This document shows positions 43,627 to 52,314 of a stretch of 64,000 nucleotides of DNA, piece by piece. The position numbers were made by a program, and so were the translations under genes. This DNA is from an uncultured Myxococcales bacterium (GTDB lineage: Bacteria; Myxococcota_A; UBA9042; DTJE01): positions 124,001 through 188,000 of the forward strand of contig CAIOFV010000105.1 of assembly GCA_903857665.1 (NCBI GenBank), written 5' to 3'. The notes below the pieces were generated by a model, which was given only the letters and a program-made list of their open reading frames with translations, did no database searches and was not told the origin of the DNA. Positions within the stretch are counted from its first letter, which is position 1; every line of letters starts with the position of its first letter.

Positions 43627-44580
43627 TCACCGGGCCCCGGTATGGCCGGATCCGGAACCGGTCACCGTTCCGATGGCGTCCGGCGCCAGGGCCCGTGCCG
43701 GCAGGCCGGCGCGGTCCATCGCTTCGAGGATCTCCCCTTCCGACAGCCTTTCCCGATCCAGGAACACCCCGACGGCATCCCCGGCCCCCAGGGACTTCAC
43801 TGCGACGTACCCGCGATCGATGAACGAGGCGAGGGCCGCGGCCACGGCGGGCAGCGCCACGGGAGCCAGGTCCGGCGCGACACCGGCCAGCCATTCCGCT
43901 TCCCGGACGCCGACCTCGGCCAGGGACTCCAGGACGCCCCCGCCGACGATCAGGGAGTCGATCAGGGCCTGGATCGCGTGGACCAGGCGGGCGCGGGCAC
44001 CGCCGTCGGACGGGTTCGCGGCCTGCCGAAGGTACCGGCGCACGCGATCGGGAGTGCCTTCGGGGACCGGCGATCGGACCACGACCACGCCCAGGGGATC
44101 GGGCCAGGTCATGCGCGCGGGTTCGGGCGGAGGCTGGCCGGAGCCGGGCCGCAGCACCGCCACCCCACCGAGGGCGCAACAGGCGACGTCCAGGCCACTG
44201 CCGACCCCGCCCTGGGCCTCCCTGTGGGCGTTCCGGGACGCCACCAGCAGGTCGCGCCCGGCAAGGGGCCGACCCGACCAGCGGGTAAGGGCCGCCACCA
44301 GGGCCGTCACGTGGGCCGCACTGGAGCCGAGGCTCCAGCCCGCGACCGGGATCGGAAACCCGGAACGCACCGCGAGGGGCGGCGGGTGGGCAGGGTCGAG
44401 CCCGACGGCAAGCAGCGCCGCCCGGGCAAAGGGATCCGCGACGGGCCAGCCCTGCTCGGCGTCGTCAACCAGCGCGAGGGCCAGCCGCGGAGACACGGCC
44501 AGGCCCACGCCGGGGGCGCCGTCGAGCACCACGAAGGCGCCCGCCACCACCAACTTGCCGGGCGAAGATGCGCGGATCAT
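43627..44580 (-). CDS. mvaK2: phosphomevalonate kinase (GHMP family)
   Basis: 317 residues. The N-terminus SSPGKLVVAGAFVVLDGAP is the GHMP signature in its PMK form, the ATP loop is GWSLGSSAAHVTAL, and VGSGLDVACC and VKSLGAGDAVGVF match motifs 2 and 3. It phosphorylates mevalonate 5-phosphate to the diphosphate. ATG 44580 overlaps the mvaD stop (ATGA). Last gene of the operon fni-mvaA-mvaK1-mvaD-mvaK2. The choice of PMK over mevalonate kinase rests on the N-terminal motif and on the other kinase gene being a better MVK. Confidence 0.85.
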   Translation of the reverse strand: MIRASSPGKLVVAGAFVVLDGAPGVGLAVSPRLALALVDDAEQGWPVADPFARAALLAVGLDPAHPPPLAVRSGFPIPVAGWSLGSSAAHVTALVAALTRWSGRPLAGRDLLVASRNAHREAQGGVGSGLDVACCALGGVAVLRPGSGQPPPEPARMTWPDPLGVVVVRSPVPEGTPDRVRRYLRQAANPSDGGARARLVHAIQALIDSLIVGGGVLESLAEVGVREAEWLAGVAPDLAPVALPAVAAALASFIDRGYVAVKSLGAGDAVGVFLDRERLSEGEILEAMDRAGLPARALAPDAIGTVTGSGSGHTGAR

Positions 44581-45545
44581 GGAGCCTCCGCGAGGAACCT
44601 CGCGCCCTCTACGGCGACGCGGTCTTCGAGCACGCGAATGACCCCCGGGATCGCGGCCAGGGCGCTGCCAACGGCGTCGGCATGGGCCTCCTCGACAAAC
44701 ACCGCGACGCTCGGCCCGGCGTCGATCGTGAAGAAGCACGGGACGCCGCGATCCCGCATCCGGAGAACCACGTCGATGACGTCCCTGGACGCCGGCAGGA
44801 GCATGTCGATGGGCGGGGAGGCCGCCCGCAGCACCTCGTGGAGCCGGAGCGACTGCTCCTCGGCCACGCTTCCCAGGCGGGCGAGGTCGCGATCCGCGAG
44901 GGCCCACCGGCCCTGTTCCATCGCCGCCGGGTTGTCCCGGACGAAATCCCCGTAACACGGCGAGGTCAGGCGACAGCGCTCCATCGCGTCGCCCGAGGAC
45001 ACCGGCTTGGGAGCGTCGGTCGTCACAGCGATGCGGATCGCCAGGGGCAGGTGCTCCGCCGGGAAGGCTTCCCGGGCCTGGCAGTCGGACCCGTCCGGGG
45101 CGATGCCCGCGACCCATTCCACGAAGCCGCCGAGCAACGATCGGACGGCCGAGCCGCTGCCCAGGCGAGCCAGGCGGGCCACCCACAGAGGGTCGTCCTC
45201 GAACCCGAGGGCCCGCGACAGGGCCAGGGCCAGGGCGGCCATCGACGACGCAGAGGACGCCAGGCCGGCCGCCGTCGGAACGGTGTTCCGGACGACGACC
45301 CGGAGGGGATCCCGGAGGCCGGTCAGGTCCCGCGCGGCCTGGAGGACCCGTATCGCCCGTCGCGGGTCGCCCTGCACCTCCAGGACATCCGCGTCCGCAG
45401 GCAGGATGGCAGCCTCGGACCCGAACAGGCCCAGCGTGGCCGACAGGCTGGACGTCGCGGGAAGGTTCCGGACGGCGTCCCGCTTCCCCCAGTATTTCAC
45501 CAGGGCCAGGTTCGCCGGCGCCCAGGTCCGCGACGCACGAATCAC
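44577..45545 (-). CDS. mvaD: diphosphomevalonate decarboxylase
   Basis: 322 residues, normal length. It converts mevalonate 5-diphosphate to isopentenyl diphosphate with ATP. Family motifs are clear: APANLALVKYWGKRD near the N-terminus, NTVPTAAGLASSASSMAALALAL, and GSGSAVRSLLGGFVEW. FTIDAGPSVAVFVEE carries the catalytic Asp. The start is GTG at 45545 with AGGAGG 8 bases upstream, overlapping the end of mvaK1 by 4 bases. Confidence 0.95.
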   Translation of the reverse strand: MIRASRTWAPANLALVKYWGKRDAVRNLPATSSLSATLGLFGSEAAILPADADVLEVQGDPRRAIRVLQAARDLTGLRDPLRVVVRNTVPTAAGLASSASSMAALALALSRALGFEDDPLWVARLARLGSGSAVRSLLGGFVEWVAGIAPDGSDCQAREAFPAEHLPLAIRIAVTTDAPKPVSSGDAMERCRLTSPCYGDFVRDNPAAMEQGRWALADRDLARLGSVAEEQSLRLHEVLRAASPPIDMLLPASRDVIDVVLRMRDRGVPCFFTIDAGPSVAVFVEEAHADAVGSALAAIPGVIRVLEDRVAVEGARFLAEAP

Positions 45546-46501
45546 GTTCCCGCCTCCTCGTCGTCCGACACCCGCCAGGGCAGAACCCACGCCGCGCCAG
45601 ATCGGGCCAGGGCCGCGGACACCGCCTCGACGCCCCCCGGCGGAGGCAACGCCAGCACCACGCCGCCCAGGCCCGCGCCGCACAGCTTGGCCCCGAGGGC
45701 CCCGCCGGCCAGCGCACCTTCCACCAGCCGCTCCAGGGCCGGCGTCGATACCCCCAGTTCCACCAGCATCGCGTGGTTCCGGGACAGCAGGCTCCCCAGT
45801 CGGCACGCGCCGTCCTTCCCCGGCGGATCCGCCAGCAGGGACGCGATCTCGCGCACCAGGGCCGCCGCCTCATCTCGCAGGGCCCGGAACCGGTCCGGCC
45901 GGGACTGCGCGTAGGCAAGGGACCGTTCGACCGCCTCGGCCGTCCGCCGCGTCCCGGGAACCCGTGCCAGCACCAGATCCCGCGCCGGCAGCCGCCACAG
46001 CACCGTGGCCAGGTCGCCATCGGCCTCCCGAAGCACGGGCCGTCCCAGGATCACCGTCGCCGGGTCCAGCCCGCTCGACCGACCGTGAAACACCCGTTCG
46101 ACCTGCGTGGCGGCCAGGATGAGCCCGGGGTCCCCCGGCCCGGTCCCGGCCTCGGCGAAGGCCGCCCGAACCAGGGCCACCGACAGCGCCGCACTGGACC
46201 CGAGGCCCGCCCCCGGCGGGATGGTCGAGTCCACGGTCCACGGACACGCCCCCGCGGTGGGCAGCCCCGCGGCCTCCCGGGCCACGTTCCAGGCGGCCAG
46301 CATCCGCGACGCCGATGCCGGATCGCCGCGACCGCCCGGGCACCCGGATCCCGCCGGCCGCAAACGAAGCTCGCCACCCCGCCACGGCAGGGCCAGGGCC
46401 GGCGCCCCGAACAGCACGAAGTGCTCGCCGCACAGGGTCACCTTGCCGCAGGCACTGGCAGCATTCCCCGAGGATGGGAGCCGGGCCTCAGATGGAATCA
46501 C
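45542..46501 (-). CDS. mvaK1: mevalonate kinase
   Basis: 319 residues. GHMP kinase with the MVK-type order: ACGKVTLCGEHFVLFGAPALALP, the ATP loop STIPPGAGLGSSAALSVAL, HGRSSGLDPATV and GAKLCGAGLGGVVLAL. It phosphorylates mevalonate at C5. GTG 46501 lies just after GGAGGG and overlaps the mvaA 3' end by 14 bases. Together with mvaK2 and mvaD it completes the lower pathway. Confidence 0.93.
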   Translation of the reverse strand: MIPSEARLPSSGNAASACGKVTLCGEHFVLFGAPALALPWRGGELRLRPAGSGCPGGRGDPASASRMLAAWNVAREAAGLPTAGACPWTVDSTIPPGAGLGSSAALSVALVRAAFAEAGTGPGDPGLILAATQVERVFHGRSSGLDPATVILGRPVLREADGDLATVLWRLPARDLVLARVPGTRRTAEAVERSLAYAQSRPDRFRALRDEAAALVREIASLLADPPGKDGACRLGSLLSRNHAMLVELGVSTPALERLVEGALAGGALGAKLCGAGLGGVVLALPPPGGVEAVSAALARSGAAWVLPWRVSDDEEAGT

Positions 46502-47780
46502 GCTCCCTCCGCACCGACGCCAGCAGGCGGACGACCCGGGCCCGGTCCACCGGACCTCCCTCGTCCCTCAGGCGGGATGCCACCCGGTCCACCTCCGCAA
46601 GGGAGGCGCCAAGCGCTGTCGCGAGGTTGCCTGCATGCAGGCGCAGGTGGCCGGACAACAGCCCGTCGCCAGCCAACGCCGTCAATGCCGCCAGGTTCTG
46701 GGCCAGCCCGCAAGCCGCCGTCACTGCCGACAGGCGCACCGGGTCGCGGGAGGTCTCGATGCCCAGGATGCGGAACGCCGCCCGGGTGGCCGGACGGCCC
46801 TCGATCGCGCCGCCGACGGTTCCCACGCAGATCGGAACCTCGAGCGTCCCGCACAGGCGGTCGCCGTCCACGCGCCACCGGGACAGGGGGCCGTATCGCC
46901 CTTCCCGGACGGCGAACGCATGCCCTGCCGCCTCGACGGCGCGCACGTCCTGGCCGCAGGCCAGCAGGATGGCATCGATGCCGTTGAAGATCCCCTTGTT
47001 GTGGGTCACCGCCCTCAGCGGATCCGTATCGGCCAGTCGCGATGCCGCCTCGATCCCTCGCGCGATGGCCTCGGCACGCAGCGGGTCCCGATGAAGGCGC
47101 CGGACCTCCAGCGAGCCCGACGCGCGCACCGGGGGGCCCTCGACCGCGTTGGTCACGATGCGCAGGCCGGCGCTCCCCCCCGACAGGGCCTCCAGGCGAG
47201 GAGCCAGGCGCTCGCACAGGTCGGTCACGAGGTTCGCGCCCATGGCCCGGCCCGGGTCGATCACCAGCAGCACGACCAGATCGACGCCCGCCTCGTAGGC
47301 TCTCAGCGCCACAAGGTCGCCTCCGTCCGACGACCACGAAGGGTGGGCCGCCCGGGCCGCCATCGCCAGTTCGTCCCGAGCCGCCTCCACCCGCTGCCGT
47401 GCCGCACCGACCTCGCCGCGGGGCACCCCGCGCAACTGCACCTGCCCGGCCACCCGACGGGGCGGGACCTCGGCGAGGATCCCGGGGCCCTCCCGAAGCA
47501 GCAGCGCGCCCCGCGACGCGGCCGCCACGACGGACGGTTCCTCCGTCACCAGGGGCGCGAAGGCGTCCTCGCCATTGACGCGGAAGTTGGGCGCCACCGA
47601 AAGGGGGAGGACCAGGGCACCCACCACGCCCTCGGATCGCCGATCCAGCACCGACAGGTCCGGCTGGGCCCCGACGAGGTCCTGCAGCAGGGTCCCCTGG
47701 GGCAGTCCCAGGCGCTCCTCCAGCATTGCCGCCCGCTCGGGCGGCGACAGGCGTCCGAAGCCCGGGATCCGGCTGTTCAT
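46488..47780 (-). CDS. mvaA: hydroxymethylglutaryl-CoA reductase, class II type
   Basis: 430 residues, the usual size for the soluble bacterial class II enzyme with no membrane domain. Motifs include VNGEDAFAPLVTEEPSVVAAAS, VTNAVEGPPV, AVTHNKGIFNGIDA (catalytic Lys) and VGTVGGAIEGRPATRAAFRI. The C-terminal flap His lies in LSGHLRLHAGNLA. It reduces HMG-CoA to mevalonate. ATG 47780 overlaps the fni stop. An open frame continues upstream but is out of family register. Confidence 0.94.
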   Translation of the reverse strand: MNSRIPGFGRLSPPERAAMLEERLGLPQGTLLQDLVGAQPDLSVLDRRSEGVVGALVLPLSVAPNFRVNGEDAFAPLVTEEPSVVAAASRGALLLREGPGILAEVPPRRVAGQVQLRGVPRGEVGAARQRVEAARDELAMAARAAHPSWSSDGGDLVALRAYEAGVDLVVLLVIDPGRAMGANLVTDLCERLAPRLEALSGGSAGLRIVTNAVEGPPVRASGSLEVRRLHRDPLRAEAIARGIEAASRLADTDPLRAVTHNKGIFNGIDAILLACGQDVRAVEAAGHAFAVREGRYGPLSRWRVDGDRLCGTLEVPICVGTVGGAIEGRPATRAAFRILGIETSRDPVRLSAVTAACGLAQNLAALTALAGDGLLSGHLRLHAGNLATALGASLAEVDRVASRLRDEGGPVDRARVVRLLASVRRERDSI

Positions 47781-48862
47781 GGCGACCGCCCGCGGGCGAA
47801 GGGCACGCGCGCCCCGAAAGGACCGCGCATCGGCACGCGACGGAGGTCGTCCAGGGTGAGGCTGCCGGTCGCGAACATCGCCACACGCAGTTCCAGGCGC
47901 AGCGTGCGAAGGAGGGCATCGACGGCCGCGCCCCCCTCGGACGCCGCCCGCAGGAGGGGCAGGGCCATGGCGCCCGCCGCCGCCCCCAGCCGGATCGCCC
48001 GTGCCACGTCCAGCCCGGTCCGGATCCCCCCGGACGCCACCACCGGCACACCAGGGGCCCGCGCCCGCAGCGTCGCCAGGGACTCCGCCGCCGGATGGCC
48101 CCAGCCCGAAAACGTTTCGCCGGCCCGCCGCCGGGCGGCGTCCGGGGCCCGCAGCCCCTCGACCCGGGCCCAAGACGTCCCGCCGGTCCCCGCGGTTTCG
48201 ACCAGGGCCGGCCGCAGGTGCCCGATCCACCGCGCCGTGGCCTCCGAGAACCCCGACCCGACCTCCTTGACGCCCAGCGCCAGCCCCTCGTGCGCCAAGG
48301 CCTTCCCCAGGGTCGCGATCCGCGGCGCCAGCCCGCGCCAGTCCCGGTCACCCTCGGGCTGAAGCGCCTCCTGCAGGGGGTTCAGGTGCACGACGATTCC
48401 GTCCAGGCGCAGCCGGACGGACAGCGCCACCAGCCGCCCCTCGATCCCGGCCCCCTCGATTCCGCTCGGGGCAAGCTGCGCCGCACCGATGTTCCCAAGC
48501 AGCAGGGGCAGTCCCGGCGCGGTGGCACGCACGTCGTACGACGCCTCGACCGACGGGTCCTCCAGCGCGGGACGCAGGGATCCCAGCACCATCCCGCACC
48601 CATGCGCCGAAGCCGCCAAAGCCAGGAGCCCGTTCAGGTGCGCTGCACGTTCGGTGCCCCCGGTCAGCGCGCCGACGAGGAACGGCCACGCCAGGGGCCT
48701 GCCCAGCAACGTCGTGGATGGATCGATCTGGTCGAACGCGATCCCCGGCAGGGCCCGGTGATCGAACCGGTACCCCGACCATCCCGGGTCCCCCCCGGCC
48801 TCGACGTCCTCGTCCAGGCAGATCCGCAGGTGATCCGCCTTGCGCTCCCCGGTGCTGCCCAT
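47777..48862 (-). CDS. fni: type 2 isopentenyl-diphosphate isomerase
   Basis: 361 residues, FMN-dependent type 2 IDI rather than the Nudix-type 1 enzyme. GERKADHLRICLDEDVE at the N-terminus, LVGALTGGTERA, the FMN-binding GVKEVGSGFSEATA and SGGIRTGLDVARAIRLGA support it. TAGTGGTSWARVE also matches. It interconverts IPP and DMAPP. First gene of the mevalonate operon; a TTGCGG-17-GACAAT promoter lies just upstream. No start further upstream is needed for family length. Confidence 0.94.
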   Translation of the reverse strand: MGSTGERKADHLRICLDEDVEAGGDPGWSGYRFDHRALPGIAFDQIDPSTTLLGRPLAWPFLVGALTGGTERAAHLNGLLALAASAHGCGMVLGSLRPALEDPSVEASYDVRATAPGLPLLLGNIGAAQLAPSGIEGAGIEGRLVALSVRLRLDGIVVHLNPLQEALQPEGDRDWRGLAPRIATLGKALAHEGLALGVKEVGSGFSEATARWIGHLRPALVETAGTGGTSWARVEGLRAPDAARRRAGETFSGWGHPAAESLATLRARAPGVPVVASGGIRTGLDVARAIRLGAAAGAMALPLLRAASEGGAAVDALLRTLRLELRVAMFATGSLTLDDLRRVPMRGPFGARVPFARGRSP

Positions 48863-48886
48863 CGCCGCGCCCCCGTATCCGGGGCC

Positions 48887-48915
48887 ATTGTCGCAAAGCC
48901 CCACCCCAGCCGCAA
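48887..48915 (-). promoter_or_regulatory. candidate promoter of the fni-mva operon
   Basis: On the minus strand TTGCGG (48915-48910), a 17-base spacer and GACAAT (48892-48887) end 24 bases before the fni ATG. On the opposite strand TAGAAT (48953-48958) ends 6 bases before the ATG at 48965, so the 102-base gap may hold two divergent promoters. Confidence 0.45.
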
Positions 48916-48964
48916 CCGCCCGGATTGGCGCGTCACGCGGGGCGCGTTGGTGTAGAATTCGCCC

Positions 48965-49138
48965 ATGAACCGCCGCGCCAATATCATCGGCGTCTGGGTC
49001 CTGCCGGGCCTGGTGGTGGCGGGCCTCGAGAAGCGCGGGCGCCCGCTGGGGCGCGAGCACCTGGAAGGCGACGAGCTGAGCAGGCTGATCCGGGGTGCGA
49101 CGGGCACGAACGGCGACGAACCTTCGGCGGCCTCATGA
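48965..49138 (+). CDS. small ORF, possibly leaderless
   Basis: 57 residues: basic start (MNRRANIIG), a weak hydrophobic stretch (VWVLPGLVVAGL) and a polar tail. Not recognised. There is no ribosome-binding site, but TAGAAT at 48953-48958 puts the likely transcription start at or within a base or two of the ATG, so the message could be leaderless. Its stop overlaps the ATG of the DUF4159 gene (ATGA at 49135-49138), which argues for translational coupling. It could also be just a leader ORF for that gene. Confidence 0.45.
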   Translation: MNRRANIIGVWVLPGLVVAGLEKRGRPLGREHLEGDELSRLIRGATGTNGDEPSAAS

Positions 49139-50013
49139 CCATCGACCCCGGTGGCGTCCCCGACGCGGGTGTCCCCCGAACTGGACGGGAGCAGGGAATC
49201 ACGGTGGACGACCCGCGGAACCTGGCGCATCGATCCTTCGTGCGGGCCGCTACGACGGTCCTCGCGGCGCTCCTCGCGCTGCCGCTGCTCCTGCCGGGAC
49301 GCGCGGCCGGCTCCGAGCTGAACCGCTTCCGGGTTGCCCAGGTGACCACCGGGGACCGCCCGGCCGCCCGGCCGAACGCCGCGTTCGTGCTGGGCCAGGA
49401 AGTCCGCTTCCGCACCGCGGTCGATGTCAAGCTGGACCGCGTGGTCGTCGCCCTGTCCTCGCGGGACATCTTCGACCACCCGTTCCTGTTGTGGGTCGGC
49501 GACGGGCCATTCCCTCCCCTCACCGACACCGAGCGGGACCACCTGCGGACCTTCCTGCGCAGCGGCGGCTTCCTGCTGGTGGACAACGTGGGCGAGGGCG
49601 CCGATCTGGCAGCGTTCGACAAGCATTTCCGGGCCGCACTGCACCAGGCCCTTCCGGATGCCGAGCTGCAGCCGGTATCGCAGCGTCACGTGCTGTTCCG
49701 TTCGTTCTACCGCCTGGCGGCGGTCTGGGGCCGGCGGGCGACGCACGCGCACATCGAGGGCGTCGAACTGGATGGCCGGCTGGCGCTGGTCTACTCCCAG
49801 AACGATCTGACGGGCGCCTGGTCCCGGGACGGATACGGGGCGTGGGAATTCGAGGCGGTCCCGGGCGGACCAGCCCAGCGCGAGGACGCCCTTCGCCTGG
49901 GCGTGAACCTGGTGATGTACGCGCTGCTGCTGGACTACAAGGACGAACAGGCCCATATCGATTACCTGCTGCGGCGACGCCGGCTGCGGCCCGAGGACCT
50001 GGAGCAGCGCTGA
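49135..50013 (+). CDS. DUF4159-type membrane/secreted protein
   Basis: Up to 292 residues. After an N-terminal hydrophobic helix (TTVLAALLALPLLLP) comes a single domain with DUF4159-like features: ELNRFRVAQVTTGD, HPFLLWVGDGPFPPLTD, LRTFLRSGGFLLVDN, YRLAAVWG and NLVMYALLLDYKDEQAH. The fold is GATase1-like; these proteins usually occur beside MoxR ATPase, DUF58 and vWA membrane proteins. GTG 49204 is an alternative start that would leave a shorter N-terminus. The vWA protein follows after 44 bases. Biochemical role unknown. Confidence 0.75.
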   Translation: MTIDPGGVPDAGVPRTGREQGITVDDPRNLAHRSFVRAATTVLAALLALPLLLPGRAAGSELNRFRVAQVTTGDRPAARPNAAFVLGQEVRFRTAVDVKLDRVVVALSSRDIFDHPFLLWVGDGPFPPLTDTERDHLRTFLRSGGFLLVDNVGEGADLAAFDKHFRAALHQALPDAELQPVSQRHVLFRSFYRLAAVWGRRATHAHIEGVELDGRLALVYSQNDLTGAWSRDGYGAWEFEAVPGGPAQREDALRLGVNLVMYALLLDYKDEQAHIDYLLRRRRLRPEDLEQR

Positions 50014-50057
50014 CGCAGCGCTGTGCGGCGACGGTCCCGCCCGAGCCAAGAGGTTGG

Positions 50058-52310
50058 ATGGAGCAGACGATCCACTTCCCGGGGCACACGCCCTGGACCA
50101 TCGCGGTGGTGGCCTTCCTGGCGACGGCCGGCCTCCTGCTGTACATCTGGCGAGTCCGGGGTTCCCTCGAGCGCAGGGACCGGTGGATCCTGACCGTGCT
50201 GCGGCTGCTGGCGGTGGCGGGCATCCTGGGCGGCTACCTCCAGCCCAGCCTGCGATACGAAGAAGTGGTCCGCCGCCGATCCGTGGTCCCGGTACTGGTG
50301 GACGAGTCGGCCAGCATGGGCGTCCGGGGCGCGGGCGGCGGCACCCGGTCCGAGCAGGTCGCGCGCCTGTTCGTCGAGCACGCGGGATGGTTCGAGGATC
50401 TGGAGCGTCAGCACGAGGTGACCTACTTCGCCTTCGCCGACCGGGTGCGCCCGATCGACCGGTCGGCCCTGTCCACGCCCCTCGACCCCGCGGGCGGCTC
50501 CACCGACCTCCTCGGCGCGATACAGGCCGTGATGACGCGCTTCCGCGGGGAGGACCTCGGGGGCTTCCTGGTCCTTTCGGACGGCGTCGATACCGGGACC
50601 CTGGCCACGCTCATCGACGGGTCGGGCGCCCTCCTCCCGGCCGGCCGCAAGGCCGCGGAAAGCCTTCCAGGACCGGTCGTCGCCGTGGTTCCAGCCCCCA
50701 TGAACCCGCCACGCGACGTGGACATCCGTCGCGTCCAGGGGCTGGAATACCTGCTGGCACGGAACATCGCCCGCGTGCGCATCGAACTGGGGGTCCAGGG
50801 CGTGGAGGGCGGCACGCTGGCGGTATCGTTGTCCGAAGGGGGGGAAACGCTGGCGCGGACCGACGTGCCGGTTCCATCCACGTCGGGCGAGGCCGTGGCG
50901 GAACTGTCCTTCCTGCCCCGCAACCCCGGCCCCCACGCCTACCAGGTCGCCGTCGAGCCCCTGCCCGGCGAGGCCTCGCTGGCCAACAACCTGCGGACCG
51001 TCCCGGCCATCGTGGTTCGCGACGCCCTGCGCATCCTGCACGTGGCCGGCCACGCCTCCTGGGACGAGCGGTTCCTGCGGGAGTATCTGATGCGGCGCCG
51101 GGGCGTGGAACTGGTGTCGTTCCACACCCTCCGGGCCGACGAATCGACCACCGAGTCCGACGCGGACACGACGCTGGTGCCATTCCCGGCCGAGGAGATC
51201 TTCGTGAACCGGGTCGAAGGGTTCGACCTGGTCCTGCTGCAGGACTACGAAATCCCGCACCCTGACCGGGCCCGCTTCTCGGAGTCGCTGGAACGGTATG
51301 TTCGTCGCGGTGGCGCGTTCCTGATGGTCGGGGGTTCGAAGGTCCTCGGGACCCAGGGCCCGTGGCCCACCCACCTGGAACCCCTGCTGCCGGTGCTGCC
51401 GCCGCGGGTCGCCGGCGCCGGGATGTCCGAGGGCACGTTCCCGGTCGAGGCCACCCCGGAGGCCCGCAGGCACCCGGCCCTCGCGAATCCCCTGCTGACG
51501 CAGATGCTGGCCGCGGCCCCGCCGCTGACGGCCCTCAACGTCGTCGGCGGGATCGTGCCCGGGGCCATCACGCTGCTGCGGGCAGCCCCCGATATCCCCC
51601 TCGCCGCCCTCGGCCGCCCGCCGATCCTGGTCGTGAATTCCCATGGCGAGGGTCGCACTGCGGTGCTGCTGACCGACACCCTGTGGCGCTGGTCCTTCGA
51701 CCCGTTTTCCGACGCGACATACCGCAAGGTGCTCGACGGGCTGCTGGCGTACCTGACCCGGGACCCGACCGGGGCCCCGCTGCAACTGGCCGTGCAGTCG
51801 TCCCGGGTCCTGCCGGGACGCACCGTCGACATCGCACTGAAAACGTCGTCCGGTGTGAAGACCGCCCGGATTGCCCTGCAGCACCGTGGACCGGACGGCG
51901 CCTTCGAACCCCCGGAAGCCTCCCGGGAGGTCGCGGTGGACGACGAGGGGAGCGCCAGGCTCCTGCTGGTGCCATCGGGGCCCGGCACGTGGCGAGTCAT
52001 CGCCTCGGCCGTCGCGGGCGAAGCGACGCTGTCCGCCGAGGACCTGTTCGTGGTCGGGCCCCTCGACTCGGAGGCCGGCGAATCGGAGCCGCCGTTGCGC
52101 CACCTGTCGGTGCTGGCCATGGCCACGAAGGGCCGTTCCACCGGCCCGGACCTGCCCGCAATCGAGTCGCTGCCCTTCCGCCCCGAAGTCGTCGCGCGCG
52201 TCGGCGTTTCGGCCGACGAACCCCTGTGGAACCACCCGCTGGTCTTCCTGCTGCTCCTGGCGGTGCTGGGACTGGAATGGTACGTCGAGCGGAAGATCGG
52301 CTATACGTGA
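50058..52310 (+). CDS. vWA/GATase1-like membrane protein
   Basis: 750 residues. Two N-terminal transmembrane helices (about 13-31 and 42-60), then a von Willebrand A domain whose metal site reads DESAS at residues 82-86. Next is an Ig-like stretch, a GATase1-like domain (about 320-500, with DLVLLQDYEIPH and YVRRGGAFLMVGGSK), another beta domain, and a C-terminal helix (VFLLLLAVLGLEWYVERK). The end of this arrangement matches the large membrane partners of DUF4159 proteins. It probably acts in envelope assembly or a MoxR-type chaperone system, but no ATPase or DUF58 gene is nearby. Confidence 0.75.
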   Translation: MEQTIHFPGHTPWTIAVVAFLATAGLLLYIWRVRGSLERRDRWILTVLRLLAVAGILGGYLQPSLRYEEVVRRRSVVPVLVDESASMGVRGAGGGTRSEQVARLFVEHAGWFEDLERQHEVTYFAFADRVRPIDRSALSTPLDPAGGSTDLLGAIQAVMTRFRGEDLGGFLVLSDGVDTGTLATLIDGSGALLPAGRKAAESLPGPVVAVVPAPMNPPRDVDIRRVQGLEYLLARNIARVRIELGVQGVEGGTLAVSLSEGGETLARTDVPVPSTSGEAVAELSFLPRNPGPHAYQVAVEPLPGEASLANNLRTVPAIVVRDALRILHVAGHASWDERFLREYLMRRRGVELVSFHTLRADESTTESDADTTLVPFPAEEIFVNRVEGFDLVLLQDYEIPHPDRARFSESLERYVRRGGAFLMVGGSKVLGTQGPWPTHLEPLLPVLPPRVAGAGMSEGTFPVEATPEARRHPALANPLLTQMLAAAPPLTALNVVGGIVPGAITLLRAAPDIPLAALGRPPILVVNSHGEGRTAVLLTDTLWRWSFDPFSDATYRKVLDGLLAYLTRDPTGAPLQLAVQSSRVLPGRTVDIALKTSSGVKTARIALQHRGPDGAFEPPEASREVAVDDEGSARLLLVPSGPGTWRVIASAVAGEATLSAEDLFVVGPLDSEAGESEPPLRHLSVLAMATKGRSTGPDLPAIESLPFRPEVVARVGVSADEPLWNHPLVFLLLLAVLGLEWYVERKIGYT

Positions 52311-52314
52311 GGCG

